A stretch of DNA of 64,000 nucleotides from Bacteroidales bacterium (lineage in GTDB: Bacteria; Bacteroidota; Bacteroidia; Bacteroidales; WCHB1-69), in contig JAFXTE010000008.1 in the NCBI GenBank assembly GCA_017525245.1, positions 62,001 through 126,000 of the forward strand, written 5' to 3'. The translations under genes and the position numbers were made by a program. Shown piece after piece: positions 27,541 to 36,868 of the stretch (its first letter is position 1; every line of letters starts with the position of its first letter). A model generated the notes under the pieces. That model was not told the DNA's origin and did not search any database. It saw only the letters and a list, made by a program, of their open reading frames with translations.

Positions 27541-27741
27541 TTATTTATTCTCGTTCATTTCTCTTTTGCGCAGTTCAGTCATCATTCGGGCGATGTCTCT
27601 GCGTTGAGCCTTGATCAGTTGGGGATTTTCCAGCGGGGAAATGGCGTGGTTGAGACGCATCGTGACCAGTCTGTCTTGCTCGTTGGCCAGTTTTTCCCTC
27701 AATTCGGGGGTGGTCAGTTCATTGATTTCTTGTTGTTTCAT
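27541..27741 (-). CDS. rpmC: ribosomal protein L29
   Basis: 66 residues in two helices. MKQQEINELTTPELREKLAN and the KAQRRDIARMMTELRKRE end identify L29, located near the exit tunnel of the 50S subunit. Confidence 0.95.
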   Translation of the reverse strand: MKQQEINELTTPELREKLANEQDRLVTMRLNHAISPLENPQLIKAQRRDIARMMTELRKREMNENK

Positions 27742-27755
27742 ACTATTTCCTCCTA

Positions 27756-28181
27756 TTAAATTTCTGCTGAATAATCTCTTCTGACAATAAATTTCGTATG
27801 CACGGGCAGTTTTTGTGCGCCGAGTCTCATAGCCTCACGGGCGACTTCCAACGGAATGCCATCGGCTTCGAAAAGAATGCGACCCGGGCTGACGCGTGCG
27901 GCGTAGTATTCGGGGGTACCCTTACCTTTACCCATACGAACACCCAAACCCTTGGCGGTCACGGGGCGGTCGGGGAAGATACGGATCCAGAGCTGTCCCT
28001 GACGTTTCATCTCACGGGTGATAGCCTGACGGGCAGCCTCAATTTGGCGGGCGGTGATCCAGTACTGGTCCAACGTTTTCAGTGCGAAAGAGCCGAATGC
28101 GATTTCAGAACCACGCTTGGTGATGCTTTTCATTCTGCCCTTCTGCGGCCTTCTGTATTTGAGTTTTTTCGGTTGTAACAT
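27756..28181 (-). CDS. rplP: ribosomal protein L16
   Basis: 141 residues. [20 protein letters not shown] and the [20 protein letters not shown] signature are present. L16 lies at the A-site side of the peptidyl transferase centre. Confidence 0.97.
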   Translation of the reverse strand: MLQPKKLKYRRPQKGRMKSITKRGSEIAFGSFALKTLDQYWITARQIEAARQAITREMKRQGQLWIRIFPDRPVTAKGLGVRMGKGKGTPEYYAARVSPGRILFEADGIPLEVAREAMRLGAQKLPVHTKFIVRRDYSAEI

Positions 28182-28231
28182 TGCTTTTAATGTTTAAGGA
28201 TTATTTGATTTACCGGCATCTTGGCGTCGGT

Positions 28232-28993
28232 TTAATTATTGTGATTTCTATTGTTGTTGCGGTTGCGGTCACGACCGTCGCGGTCTCTGCGCGGTCCGCG
28301 GAACATCTTCTTGCCGCCGCCTGCAGGGCGTTGCTCCTTGGCAGCCTCGTTGGCGAAGAGGTCGCGTTTGCCATAGACGATGCCGCGACAGATCCACACT
28401 TTCACGCCGATGCAGCCGTAGGTGGTGTGAGCCTCCACGGGAGCGTAGTCGATGTCGGCGCGAAGGGTGTGCAACGGGATACGGCCGTCTTTGAAGTGCT
28501 CGGCACGGGCGATTTCGGCGCCGCCGAGACGACCGGCCACGGTCACCTTGATACCTTCAGCTTGGGCGCGCATGGTGGCGGAGATGGCGGTCTTCACCGC
28601 TTTCTTGTACGTCACACGGCCTTCGATCTGGCGGGCGATGTTCTGCGCCACGAGTTGAGCGTCCAGATCAGGGCGTTTGACCTCCATGATGTTGATTTGG
28701 ATCTCCTTGCCTGTGATCACTTTCAGTTCCTCTTTCACGCTGTCAACTTCCGCGCCGCCTTTTCCGATGATGACACCGGGACGACCAGCGCTGATGGTCA
28801 CCGTGACGAGTTTTAAGGTTCTTTCAATGTAGATTTTCGAAATGCCGGCTTTTGAGAACTTAGCATTTAAATACTTTCTAATTTTGTCATCTTCGACGAT
28901 TTTACCGGCGAAATTTTTGCCGCCGTACCAATTAGAGTCCCAGCCTCTCACAATTCCGAGGCGCAAGCCGATAGGATTAACTTTTTGACCCAT
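28232..28993 (-). CDS. rpsC: ribosomal protein S3
   Basis: 253 residues. An N-terminal segment ([20 protein letters not shown]), a KH domain with [20 protein letters not shown] and the C-terminal [20 protein letters not shown] are all present. The tail after residue 225 is a low-complexity Arg/Asn/Asp stretch ([18 protein letters not shown]), longer than in most bacteria. S3 forms the mRNA entry site of the 30S subunit. Confidence 0.97.
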   Translation of the reverse strand: MGQKVNPIGLRLGIVRGWDSNWYGGKNFAGKIVEDDKIRKYLNAKFSKAGISKIYIERTLKLVTVTISAGRPGVIIGKGGAEVDSVKEELKVITGKEIQINIMEVKRPDLDAQLVAQNIARQIEGRVTYKKAVKTAISATMRAQAEGIKVTVAGRLGGAEIARAEHFKDGRIPLHTLRADIDYAPVEAHTTYGCIGVKVWICRGIVYGKRDLFANEAAKEQRPAGGGKKMFRGPRRDRDGRDRNRNNNRNHNN

Positions 28994-29004
28994 ACTTTAA
29001 TTTA

Positions 29005-29442
29005 TTATTTTTGTGATTCTTCAATATTTGCCACTTGTACATTCTCTTCGTTGCGGTCGCCGAGAATCAACGTAACATGGTTGGAGCGCTTGCGGATGCG
29101 AGCGGCACGGCCCTGGGGGGCAGTACGGATACGTTTGAGCATCCGGCCTCCGTCAACCATGATGGTCTTGATGTATAAATCGGCGTCCTCGAGGCGTTTG
29201 TCCTCGTTCTTCACCTGCCAGTTGGCAACGGCCGACTTCAACAGTTTCAGTAATTTTTCAGATGCCTCTCTGTGAGAGTACTTCAACACATTCATAGCGT
29301 AATCTACATTCTTGCCACGAATGACGTTGGCCATAATTCTGGTCTTGCGCGGTGAGGTCGGATTATCCACTAATCGGGCCAGGTACACCGTTTTCATTGC
29401 TTCTTTACGCGCATTTGCCGCGTTTTTCTGTTTTACACTCAT
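29005..29442 (-). CDS. rplV: ribosomal protein L22
   Basis: 145 residues. LVDNPTSPRKTRIMANVIRG and the C-terminal RKRSNHVTLILGD are typical. L22 lines the exit tunnel. It is the first gene of this operon. rpsS, rplB and the rest of the S10 block that normally precede it are absent, and a promoter box lies about 100 bases upstream. Confidence 0.96.
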   Translation of the reverse strand: MSVKQKNAANARKEAMKTVYLARLVDNPTSPRKTRIMANVIRGKNVDYAMNVLKYSHREASEKLLKLLKSAVANWQVKNEDKRLEDADLYIKTIMVDGGRMLKRIRTAPQGRAARIRKRSNHVTLILGDRNEENVQVANIEESQK

Positions 29443-29539
29443 TGTTTTTTATTATCTATTATTACTTTGTATTTGTCTAATATTCAAATATTTAACCTGT
29501 TGACAAGTGCCTCTTGAGCGTACATTATCAAATTGGCGG

Positions 29540-29547
29540 CAAAAATA
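29540..29547 (-). promoter_or_regulatory. promoter -7 box of the rplV operon
   Basis: Minus-strand TATTTTTG fits TAnnTTTG. The leader to the rplV ATG would be about 90 bases. It supports rplV as a genuine first gene. Confidence 0.55.
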
Positions 29548-29589
29548 GTCTTTTTTTGCATACAATCAATAGCTTACGAATTTTTTTTT

Positions 29590-29860
29590 CAACAACTCGG
29601 CGAAGTTATCAACAGTCGGCGAATTTTGCGAATTGCGCGAAGATGGCAGTCGGCGAATTTGACGAATTGGGCGAATTTGACTATTTGCGAACTTTGCGAA
29701 TTGGGCGAACTTGACTATCTGCGAATTTTGCGAATTATGCGAATAATATACAAATATATGGTTGAATCCTATTTTGTAAATAAAATTCGCTAAATTTGCT
29801 TAATTCGCCGACAATCTATTCGCCGACAAATCATTCGCCGACAAATTTGGTTGTGCAGGG
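29590..29860. repeat. irregular GCGAATT / TTCGCCGAC repeat field upstream of rplV
   Basis: About fifteen short units such as GGCGAATTTTGCGAATTG, GCGAATTTGACTATT and ATTCGCCGACAAATC follow each other with uneven spacing. A smaller field of the same words in the opposite orientation (AATTCGCAAAATTCGCCGAC) lies at 30425-30490, so the GxxExxY gene is framed by them. Spacing and unit length vary, so this is not a CRISPR. Confidence 0.7.
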
Positions 29861-30241
29861 AATTCGCTTATAATCCAATGAGGCCTTTCCGAAATTAATC
29901 AGTAGTCCCAAATCCAGGCCACTTGCCTTTAAGTAGTTGTACACCTGAGAATGATGCTCCCCTATCAAATCAGACACGGCTTTCAATTCTACAATAATTT
30001 TCCCATAACAAAAGAAATCCGGAACAAAACGCTTGCTTAGCTCAGCACCTTTGTAATACACTTTGAATGTCTTTTCCCTCTCAAAGGGAATATGCCTCCA
30101 AAGGAGCTCTTTTTCAAACGCCTCTTGATAAATAGGTTCTGTGAAACCACATCCTAATTCACTGTGTACCGCCATGGCGGCACCAATAAGGTTGTAAGAT
30201 TCATTTCTGAACAATACTTTGTCATTCATATCAACGTACAT
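29831..30241 (-). CDS. GxxExxY family protein
   Basis: 136 residues from the ATG at 30241. The promoter box at 30265-30272 covers the in-frame ATG at 30286 region, which favours this start. The motif GCGFTEPIYQEAF contains GxxExxY, and VPDFFCYGKIIVELKAVSDL resembles a PD-(D/E)XK nuclease core (PD...ELK). The family is widespread in Bacteroidetes, with no proven role. It stands alone between a terminator and the repeat field. Confidence 0.85.
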   Translation of the reverse strand: MYVDMNDKVLFRNESYNLIGAAMAVHSELGCGFTEPIYQEAFEKELLWRHIPFEREKTFKVYYKGAELSKRFVPDFFCYGKIIVELKAVSDLIGEHHSQVYNYLKASGLDLGLLINFGKASLDYKRIPCTTKFVGE

Positions 30242-30264
30242 TTTGTTTATACTAAGTTTGCGGA

Positions 30265-30272
30265 CAAAGATA
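30265..30272 (-). promoter_or_regulatory. promoter -7 box of the GxxExxY gene
   Basis: Minus-strand TATCTTTG, 23 bases upstream of the chosen start at 30241 and just behind a terminator hairpin. Confidence 0.6.
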
Positions 30273-30287
30273 AGCATTTTTTTCAAT

Positions 30288-30320
30288 AAAAATCACCGGA
30301 AATAACATTCCGGTGATTTT
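30288..30320. terminator. bidirectional terminator hairpin
   Basis: AAAATCACCGGAA / TTCCGGTGATTTT, a 13-bp stem with a 6-base loop and A/T-rich feet. It ends the MuiA-like transcript about 170 bases after its stop. Confidence 0.8.
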
Positions 30321-30424
30321 CTGCTTAATCTAATGATCAACAACTATTTAATTGTCAAACAACGCGCCCGTAATCTCAGACAATTAACAATAAATATTTA
30401 AAATATTGGCAACATTTTGCAAAA

Positions 30425-30490
30425 CACACGTGCTAATTCGCAAAATTCGCAAAATTCGCCGACCCTAATAGCCGACCCTATTCGCCGTTT
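30425..30490. repeat. inverted counterpart of the GCGAATT repeat field
   Basis: Units AATTCGCAAAATTCGC and CGCCGACCCTAATAGCCGAC, the reverse complement of words at 29590-29760. The field runs into the 3' end of the MuiA-like gene. Confidence 0.6.
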
Positions 30491-32129
30491 ACCAGGCGAT
30501 GGTGCGGTCGCTTGGATGCTTTACGCTGTATGTAACAGTGAATGTGCGCGTTTCGCCAGCCTGCAGTTCCACGTCCCAAGTCACCACTCCGATGTCGGTT
30601 TTGTCGTAGGTCGCTTTTGGCGTAATCGTAACGTCCTTCACTTCGATGTCCTTGTCGTTGGAGATCGGGTACTGTTCCTTCAGTGTCAGTTTGGCGGCGC
30701 GGTTCAGGTTGTTCTTGACGGTGATCAGGTACGACTGCGTGACGGTGGTGCTGTTACCCACGTGCTTGGTGCTGCAGAAGTCTTTCTGTTTCTCCCGCTT
30801 CACGGTCATGCGCGGCTCGGTGGTGAGCGTCAATGTAATTTGGCTCTCCGTGTCGTTCGGGCGCAGGCGCGTGCGTCCCACGAAGGTGTTGTTGAACGTC
30901 ACCGTGGCTTCGCCGGGCAGCAGGTTGTATTTCTCGTAGTCAGACAGCGTGGCGACCAAATAGGTCTCATCCGACAGCTTCGGGACGCTGTAGTATTTAA
31001 AGTCGGCCTTGACATCGTAGCTCTTCAGATCTATGAGCTTCTCCTTGCCATTGCCAGGAATGTCATACGGAACTGAAATGGCAAAAGATACTTGAATGTC
31101 CTGGTCTTCCACTTCCACGAAATCGTTCATCAGGATGGGGGCAGATGCTTTTTGTGAGGCAAGATAACCTATTGATGCATCACTTTCTTCAGCAACAGCA
31201 TAACTCACAGAATTGCTGGTGCTGGGGGAACGCATTCTCATCCCATCGACAAAGGTTTGCGGGCGTTGGAATCTTAAGAACCAAGTGTTAAACACCGGTG
31301 CCACGGTGGATCGGTTCGGGGTGGCGTTGGAGAGTGTGAGCTTCACGTTGTTCCAGTCAAGGCCGGTAAGCTGCCGCACTTTCGCCTTGGCCTGCAGCGT
31401 AATGGACTTATCCATCGACGGGATGTTTATGTCGTAGCACGGCACCCATTGCGCCTGATTGGTGAAATAGGTGATGGTGAAGGTGGTGGTGGTGTTTTCC
31501 GGCACGCTCACGGAAAGACGCAACATTCCGTTGAGTTGGGAATTCTCCGTCTCGTCCTGGTTAATCTGGTTGTTCAACCTGTTGACCGTTTCCTTCAGCT
31601 TCTCAATCTTCTTGTTGTCCTTGTCGATGCTCTTCTGCAGTTCGGCGGCTTTCGTGCGGTAGAGCTCCATGTTGGCATTGATGTCGGCGATGGTGACCGT
31701 ACCATCTTTCTGGCTCATGTTGTTCTGAGTGCCGTCAGTGACAAGCTTGAGCAACTGTTTGTGGACAGCCAACTCGTTCTGAACATCTTTCAGCTGTTCC
31801 TGGTAGAGGTCCAGTGAGTCTTGAAGTTTCTTAATGTGGGCAGCTTGTTCCCGTGGTGTCAGATAGTCTTGTGAAAATTCAGTGGCAGAGATGAGCACAC
31901 CGTTTGCTTTGACTTTCAGGCTGTTAATTTCAATATCGGGACTGAGTCCGTCAATAATCACCTCTTGACTGCCGCTTTTGAGCGTAGCGGAGGCGGTGTG
32001 AGTCAGTGCGGCACCGCGAAGATAAACGGTGGCATCGGTCAACTTGGCCGAAATTTGTTTTTGTGCCTGCATAGGAAGAATGCAACCGAGGCAAAGGCTA
32101 ATCAGGATGAAAAGATTTTTGGTATTCAT
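30489..32129 (-). CDS. mucoidy inhibitor MuiA family protein (DUF4140/DUF4139)
   Basis: 546 residues. A signal peptide (about 1-23) is followed by the DUF4140 domain (LTDATVYLRGAALTHTASAT), a long coiled coil (about 95-195) and the beta-rich DUF4139 domain. The latter contains WVPCYDINIPSM and ends with GETRTFTVTYSVKHPSDRTI. It is probably periplasmic or surface-exposed. The name comes from a cyanobacterial or proteobacterial phenotype, and the molecular role is unknown. It is a single gene with a terminator behind it. Confidence 0.85.
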   Translation of the reverse strand: MNTKNLFILISLCLGCILPMQAQKQISAKLTDATVYLRGAALTHTASATLKSGSQEVIIDGLSPDIEINSLKVKANGVLISATEFSQDYLTPREQAAHIKKLQDSLDLYQEQLKDVQNELAVHKQLLKLVTDGTQNNMSQKDGTVTIADINANMELYRTKAAELQKSIDKDNKKIEKLKETVNRLNNQINQDETENSQLNGMLRLSVSVPENTTTTFTITYFTNQAQWVPCYDINIPSMDKSITLQAKAKVRQLTGLDWNNVKLTLSNATPNRSTVAPVFNTWFLRFQRPQTFVDGMRMRSPSTSNSVSYAVAEESDASIGYLASQKASAPILMNDFVEVEDQDIQVSFAISVPYDIPGNGKEKLIDLKSYDVKADFKYYSVPKLSDETYLVATLSDYEKYNLLPGEATVTFNNTFVGRTRLRPNDTESQITLTLTTEPRMTVKREKQKDFCSTKHVGNSTTVTQSYLITVKNNLNRAAKLTLKEQYPISNDKDIEVKDVTITPKATYDKTDIGVVTWDVELQAGETRTFTVTYSVKHPSDRTIAW

Positions 32130-32236
32130 AATTTTGTATATATATGATTAAAGTTAAAATCTGAATCCAAGGATTATTTGACCAGACTTCCTATAGTTTG
32201 TTTAAATAAAATAAGAACAAAGGGTCTAACAAGTGA

Positions 32237-33886
32237 TTACTTGCGTTTTCTTCGTATAAATGCCATGACGACAGCGTACAGAACGCCCAAGATGGTGAAC
32301 GGAATGGCGATTCTCGCTATATAGTCCCCGTGTTTCACATAGAAAGTATTCCCTTCCTGCGCACCCACAATGGTCTGAATAGCGGTGCGTTCGTTGTATT
32401 CTGTCTTCGCCAGCACGCGCCCCGTCGGATCGATGACACCGGAGAAGCCGCCGTTGGCTGCACGAAGCACGTAACGCCGGGTCTCAAGAGCCCGCAACCG
32501 AGCCATGTCGAAATGCTGCCGATGGCCGGGACTGTCATCCCACCACGAGTCGTTGGTAATCACCGCAAGAACATTCGCTCCGTTGCGCACAAACTTCGCG
32601 ACCAGCTCACCATAGACAGACTCGTAGCAGATGGCTGTACCGATGCGCAACTCCCGGCCGTTCACGTCAAACGGGAAAGTGCGCTGTTCGGTGTCCTTGC
32701 CGAGGGAGGAGTTGGAGCCTCCTAACTCAATAAGGACATTTCCCAAGAAACCGAAAATCTTCGGGAAAGGCATTCCTTCCACACCCGGCACCAACCGACA
32801 CTTGTGGTAATGGTCCACCAATCCATTGCGATTGTAAAATCCCGCAGTATTGTAAAATTCCATGAACAATCCTGGTTTTACCTCCCGCGATGCCGGCGAT
32901 ATCTTACGATCCGAAATAGTGACCGTGGAAAGGCCTAACACGAAGTTCAGGTTCGGATATTGCTTTATCGTGCTATCAATCAATGCAAATCCCTCAAAAC
33001 GGGTGTCACCTTCTGTAAAAGTGCGGTTTCGCAACGCCTTCATGTCGATGGTGTGCGCGATAGCCGATTCCGGTGTAATCACGAGATTGGTCTTCTCGTT
33101 GATGAAAGGTTTAGCAACTTCCAACACGCGCTGAATTTCTTCCTCGTTCGTGAGACTGTATTCTTCCTCCCAAGGGTCAGTGTTCTGCTGCACAATGACA
33201 GCCTCAATAGGAGTGGAGCTGTCAATCCTCCGTTCAACCACCTCGTACATGATCACTGAGATGAGTATCGGCAGGATGAGGCAACAAAGGGTGAGAATGC
33301 TGCCGTATTTGCGTGGACGTTTTTCCCGCTCTTTTTTAGCCAAAGGTTCCCAGTAAACCAGGAAGTTGCAGAGCAAAATCCAAACGGTGCCGCCCAGGGT
33401 TCCCGTGACGCTGTACCATTGCACCATAGCGGGCATGGTGGCGAAGACATTTCCTAATGTAAGCCATGGCCATGTCAAATCCCAGTTCAAATGCAAATAT
33501 TCAAATGAAACCATGAAGAAAATCAGCATAACCGCTTGTAAAATACGATTTTCCACTTGTTTCCGGCATGCGTGCCATGTCGCAAACACCAGCGTCTGCA
33601 GCAGTGCATTGAGAATGACAGCCGCCGCCGCGCCAGGCACCGTGCAATAGGCTATCCAGTACGTAGTAATGAGGTTGAAGACGAAGAAGGCGGGATAGAA
33701 GAGCAGGATTCCGCACCCGAAGGCGTTGCGTTTGCCCTCCTTCAGCGAAATGTCGCTCAACCAAAATAGCGGCACAAAGGCCAACATGATGAGGAACGCC
33801 GCCCCGCGCACATACCACGCGAGGGACAATATCAATCCCGTTAATACACTGAGGGATAATTTAATGTACCATTTATTCCCATTCAT
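32237..33886 (-). CDS. lnt: apolipoprotein N-acyltransferase
   Basis: 549 residues. Six or so membrane helices in the first 220 residues precede a carbon-nitrogen hydrolase domain. The catalytic triad is visible: Glu in VITPESAI, Lys in YHKCRLVPGVEGMPFP and Cys in AICYESVYGE. Lnt adds the third acyl chain to lipoproteins at the outer face of the inner membrane. Several lipoproteins in this window would be substrates. It lies downstream of dsbD on the same strand, 102 bases apart. Confidence 0.9.
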   Translation of the reverse strand: MNGNKWYIKLSLSVLTGLILSLAWYVRGAAFLIMLAFVPLFWLSDISLKEGKRNAFGCGILLFYPAFFVFNLITTYWIAYCTVPGAAAAVILNALLQTLVFATWHACRKQVENRILQAVMLIFFMVSFEYLHLNWDLTWPWLTLGNVFATMPAMVQWYSVTGTLGGTVWILLCNFLVYWEPLAKKEREKRPRKYGSILTLCCLILPILISVIMYEVVERRIDSSTPIEAVIVQQNTDPWEEEYSLTNEEEIQRVLEVAKPFINEKTNLVITPESAIAHTIDMKALRNRTFTEGDTRFEGFALIDSTIKQYPNLNFVLGLSTVTISDRKISPASREVKPGLFMEFYNTAGFYNRNGLVDHYHKCRLVPGVEGMPFPKIFGFLGNVLIELGGSNSSLGKDTEQRTFPFDVNGRELRIGTAICYESVYGELVAKFVRNGANVLAVITNDSWWDDSPGHRQHFDMARLRALETRRYVLRAANGGFSGVIDPTGRVLAKTEYNERTAIQTIVGAQEGNTFYVKHGDYIARIAIPFTILGVLYAVVMAFIRRKRK

Positions 33887-33925
33887 AACAGCTGTATCGT
33901 CTTACACCCCCTGGCCTTACAGCCA

Positions 33926-33945
33926 CCCCCCTAAAGGGGGGAATT
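33926..33945. repeat. CCCCCC-TAAA-GGGGGG hairpin
   Basis: A 6-bp perfect GC stem with a TAAA loop between dsbD and lnt, followed on the plus strand by AATTGGGGTTTTT. I recall this word as frequent in Bacteroidetes intergenic DNA; its role is unclear. On the minus strand no T run follows, so it is not a standard terminator for dsbD. Confidence 0.6.
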
Positions 33946-33988
33946 GGGGTTTTTCGTTCGTAAATATCTGTTGCCTGTTCCCTATTGC

Positions 33989-36049
33989 CTATTCCTTATT
34001 GCCTTTAAACGCATCGATGCCTTTGCGGAGGAACGCGATGTATTTGTCCTTGTCGCGCTCATAATAGGTCGGGCCGGAGAGGATGTTGCCGTCGGGATCC
34101 ACGACGAAATAGCAAGGTTGCGAATTTTCGTGGTATTTGGTCTGCTCGATGTAGCGGTTCTTGGCACCCAACATGGTGATGGGGTCGCCGTTGGCGTCGG
34201 TGAGCTTGCCCTTTTCCTCGTCAGGCAGCGGGATCACCTTGTCGTCGGCGTACATGGTGCAGACGATGACCTCCTCGGCGAAGATGCGTCGCACCTCGGG
34301 ATCGATCCAGACGGCGTTCTCCACGTTACGGCAGTTGGTGCAGCCGTGACCGGTGAAGTCAAGGAAGACGGGCTTGCCTTCCTTCTTGGCCACGCGCAAC
34401 GCTTGGTCGTAGTCAAAGTAGCCTTTGATGCCGAACGGGATTTCCAACTTGTCGGCGTACATCGGATCCTCTGTCCATTGGTAGGTGCTGGCGGTTGCGC
34501 CACCAGAGCCACTCTCAGTCCGTACAATGTTGGAAATGTCAAAATCTTGGGTGGTCATCGGCGGAAGCCAGCCGGAGATGGCCTTCAGCGGAGCGCCGAA
34601 CAGACCGGGAATCATATAGACCACAAAGGAGAAAACGGCTACAGAGAGCAGGAAACGGAACCAGCTCTTCTGCACCGGATAGTCGTCGTCGTGCGGGAAC
34701 TTGATTTTACCGAGCAGGTAGAAGCCCAACAGCGAGAATAACACAATCCACAAAGAGAGATAGACCTCACGGTCGAGGATGCGCCAGTGGTAGGTTTGGT
34801 CGGGCACGTTGATGAATTTGAGGGCGAAGGCCAATTCCACGAAGGCGAGCACCACCTTGAGGGTGTTCATCCAGCCGCCGGACTTTGGCAGCTTCTTCAG
34901 CATGTTCGGGAAGAGCGCGAAGAGTGTGAACGGCACAGCAATACCCAATGAAAATCCCAACATGCCGATAACGGGTTTCAGGAAGGAGCCGCCAGCGGCG
35001 TTGAGAGCCACAGCACCCGCGATAGGTAACGTGCAGGAGAACGAAACCAGCACCAAGGTCAAAGCCATGAAGAAAATGCCGGCCACACTACCGGCGTTTT
35101 GACGCTTGGCGGAACCGTTCACCCAGGAACTCGGCAGCGTAATCTCAAAATAGCCCAACAGCGAGAGGGCGAAGATGAAGAAGATGATGGCGAAGAGAAT
35201 GTTCGGAATCCAGTGGGTGCTGAGGACATTGCCGAGGTCCGCGCCGAAGATCAGCGACAGCACCAGACCGAACACCACGAAGATCAGGATGATGAACAAG
35301 CCGTAGAGCATCGCGTTACGTTTGCCGGTGTTGCCGTCTTTCGAGAAGTAGGAGACGGTCATCGGAATCATCGGGAAGACACACGGCATCAGCAAACCGA
35401 CGAGGCCGCCAAGCACAGCACCCAGGAAGTACATCAACAGGGACTCTTCTTCTTCAGCTTTGTCTGCGGGTTCGTCTGCGGCAGGGGCGATTTGCGCAGT
35501 TTGCGTGTTTGCATCTGATTCAACCGTCTCGTTGTCTGCGTTTTCCGTTTCTGTATTCTCTTCTGCGACAGAGGACAATACAGGATGGAAGTCTTTGAGA
35601 TCGAAAGAGAACTTCTCTTCAATCGGGGTGCAACGGCCTTCAATGCAGGCCTGTCCTTCCAACTTGCCTTGTATAGAGAAAGGTTGGTCGTCTTTCACTT
35701 TGACGCGCTGTTTGAACGTCACTTGTTTTGTGTAGAAGTTGGAATGCGCATCCATGAGGTCGTCGTAATCGCTTTGCGGGGTCGGTTCCGCGACTTTGCC
35801 GATGCGTTCATATTTCGGTGATTTGGTGAAGTTGAACACCAGCGGCAGCTCAATCTGACCCTGTCCCGGCTTCTGCGAATAGAGATGCCAGTTGGGTTCT
35901 ATATTGGCGGTGAATTGCAGCTCCGCCACGGAATCGTTGACCTTCACCGTCTTATAGGCCCATTTCACGGGGGTGACGGATTGCGCGAAAGCAAAAAAAG
36001 ACAGACATGCCAGCAGGCAGGTTGTCATCAAGATGCGAATATTCTTCAT
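33989..36049 (-). CDS. thiol:disulfide interchange protein DsbD-like
   Basis: 686 residues. A signal peptide (about 1-22) leads to a DsbD-alpha-like periplasmic domain (to about 165). An acidic linker (about 170-215) follows, then 8 membrane helices of the CcdA/DsbD type (about 215-500) and a C-terminal thioredoxin domain with GHGCTNCRNVE as redox motif. It carries electrons across the inner membrane to keep periplasmic thiols reduced. A promoter box lies upstream at 36083-36090. Confidence 0.88.
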   Translation of the reverse strand: MKNIRILMTTCLLACLSFFAFAQSVTPVKWAYKTVKVNDSVAELQFTANIEPNWHLYSQKPGQGQIELPLVFNFTKSPKYERIGKVAEPTPQSDYDDLMDAHSNFYTKQVTFKQRVKVKDDQPFSIQGKLEGQACIEGRCTPIEEKFSFDLKDFHPVLSSVAEENTETENADNETVESDANTQTAQIAPAADEPADKAEEEESLLMYFLGAVLGGLVGLLMPCVFPMIPMTVSYFSKDGNTGKRNAMLYGLFIILIFVVFGLVLSLIFGADLGNVLSTHWIPNILFAIIFFIFALSLLGYFEITLPSSWVNGSAKRQNAGSVAGIFFMALTLVLVSFSCTLPIAGAVALNAAGGSFLKPVIGMLGFSLGIAVPFTLFALFPNMLKKLPKSGGWMNTLKVVLAFVELAFALKFINVPDQTYHWRILDREVYLSLWIVLFSLLGFYLLGKIKFPHDDDYPVQKSWFRFLLSVAVFSFVVYMIPGLFGAPLKAISGWLPPMTTQDFDISNIVRTESGSGGATASTYQWTEDPMYADKLEIPFGIKGYFDYDQALRVAKKEGKPVFLDFTGHGCTNCRNVENAVWIDPEVRRIFAEEVIVCTMYADDKVIPLPDEEKGKLTDANGDPITMLGAKNRYIEQTKYHENSQPCYFVVDPDGNILSGPTYYERDKDKYIAFLRKGIDAFKGNKE

Positions 36050-36082
36050 ATCAGGGTATTTTATTCAAAAAAAATCAAATTG

Positions 36083-36090
36083 CAAAGGTA
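36083..36090 (-). promoter_or_regulatory. promoter -7 box of dsbD-like gene
   Basis: Minus-strand TACCTTTG, 33 bases before the ATG. Confidence 0.6.
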
Positions 36091-36201
36091 TAAAATTTTC
36101 ACGAAAATTCAGAAAACAATATCAAACAAAAGTACAACCAATCAGAGAGACTGTAAACACTAAACTTTTGTATAGAAGTGTTTTAACGCTGTTCGTTCTT
36201 T

Positions 36202-36585
36202 TCAGAATTTCGCCATAAACTTCGCACTCTCCACCACGAACCGTTCGTGGATTCCTTCACCGACGATTGTTTCTCCCTCGAAGCATTTCACGGAAAAGAC
36301 CAGACGGCGGCGATCCACCTCGGTAAGTTCGGCCTCGCAGCGGATGGTCGCGCCCACGGGACTGGCTTTCAGGTGCTTGATGTTGACGGCAATGCCGACG
36401 GTGGTGTTGCCTTCGCCGATTTTGTCGCACACGGCCATCAGGCAGGTTTTCTCCATCAGGGCGATCATCGCGGGGGTGGCGAACACCTCCAACGCGCCGG
36501 AGCCATAGACTGCGGCGGTGTCTTTGTGCTCCACCACCAGCTGCTCGCTGTGGCGGAGACCGGTCAGGTTGTTAAATTCGGTCAT
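36202..36585 (-). CDS. hot-dog fold thioesterase, FlK-like
   Basis: 127 residues. Segments SGALEVFATPAMIALMEKTC and GIAVNIKHLKASPVG fit the fluoroacetyl-CoA-thioesterase-like hot-dog family, with Glu in MEKTC and His in IKHLKA at the expected catalytic places. It probably hydrolyses a small acyl-CoA or acyl-thioester. A promoter box (caaaaata, 36605-36612) lies directly upstream. The FlK substrate itself is not implied. Confidence 0.82.
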   Translation of the reverse strand: MTEFNNLTGLRHSEQLVVEHKDTAAVYGSGALEVFATPAMIALMEKTCLMAVCDKIGEGNTTVGIAVNIKHLKASPVGATIRCEAELTEVDRRRLVFSVKCFEGETIVGEGIHERFVVESAKFMAKF

Positions 36586-36604
36586 AGTAGGATGTTTTGG
36601 GGTG

Positions 36605-36720
36605 CAAAAATAAAACTTTTAATCATACAAAGTTCACCACCGCAAACACCTACGGCACACGGAAACCACCGTGGCAAACAAAATCACCGGCAAGTTCATC
36701 CGATCAATGGCAAAGGAGGG
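36605..36720 (-). pseudogene. decayed membrane-protein fragment, copy A
   Basis: Minus-strand codons give FAIDRMNLPVILFATVV, then a frame shift, then VFAVVNFV and a stop. It matches the fragment at 54860-54985 (FAIDRKNLPAILFATAFAV... VFGVVNFIAK), which is in one frame. Both are the C-terminal helices of the same small membrane protein. This copy is clearly broken. Confidence 0.65.
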
Positions 36721-36868
36721 CTGCCTAATTTACCGCGTAATTTGATCTGAAGTTTTCTTCAACCGAGGACAATCATTCAAATTCTTTTTGAAATTCCTTT
36801 GTGGAAAACCTCGCATAGAATACCATCCTTCTGTGTATCCGTTTCCTCATCCAGCTATAGGGTTCTGT

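Noticed and set aside
29590-29860. Possible CRISPR array upstream of rplV
   Set aside because: Units are 7-15 bases, of uneven spacing, with no unique spacers of constant length and no cas genes.
33926-33941. Terminator between dsbD and lnt
   Set aside because: The stem is only 6 bp and no T run follows on the minus strand; listed as a repeat instead.
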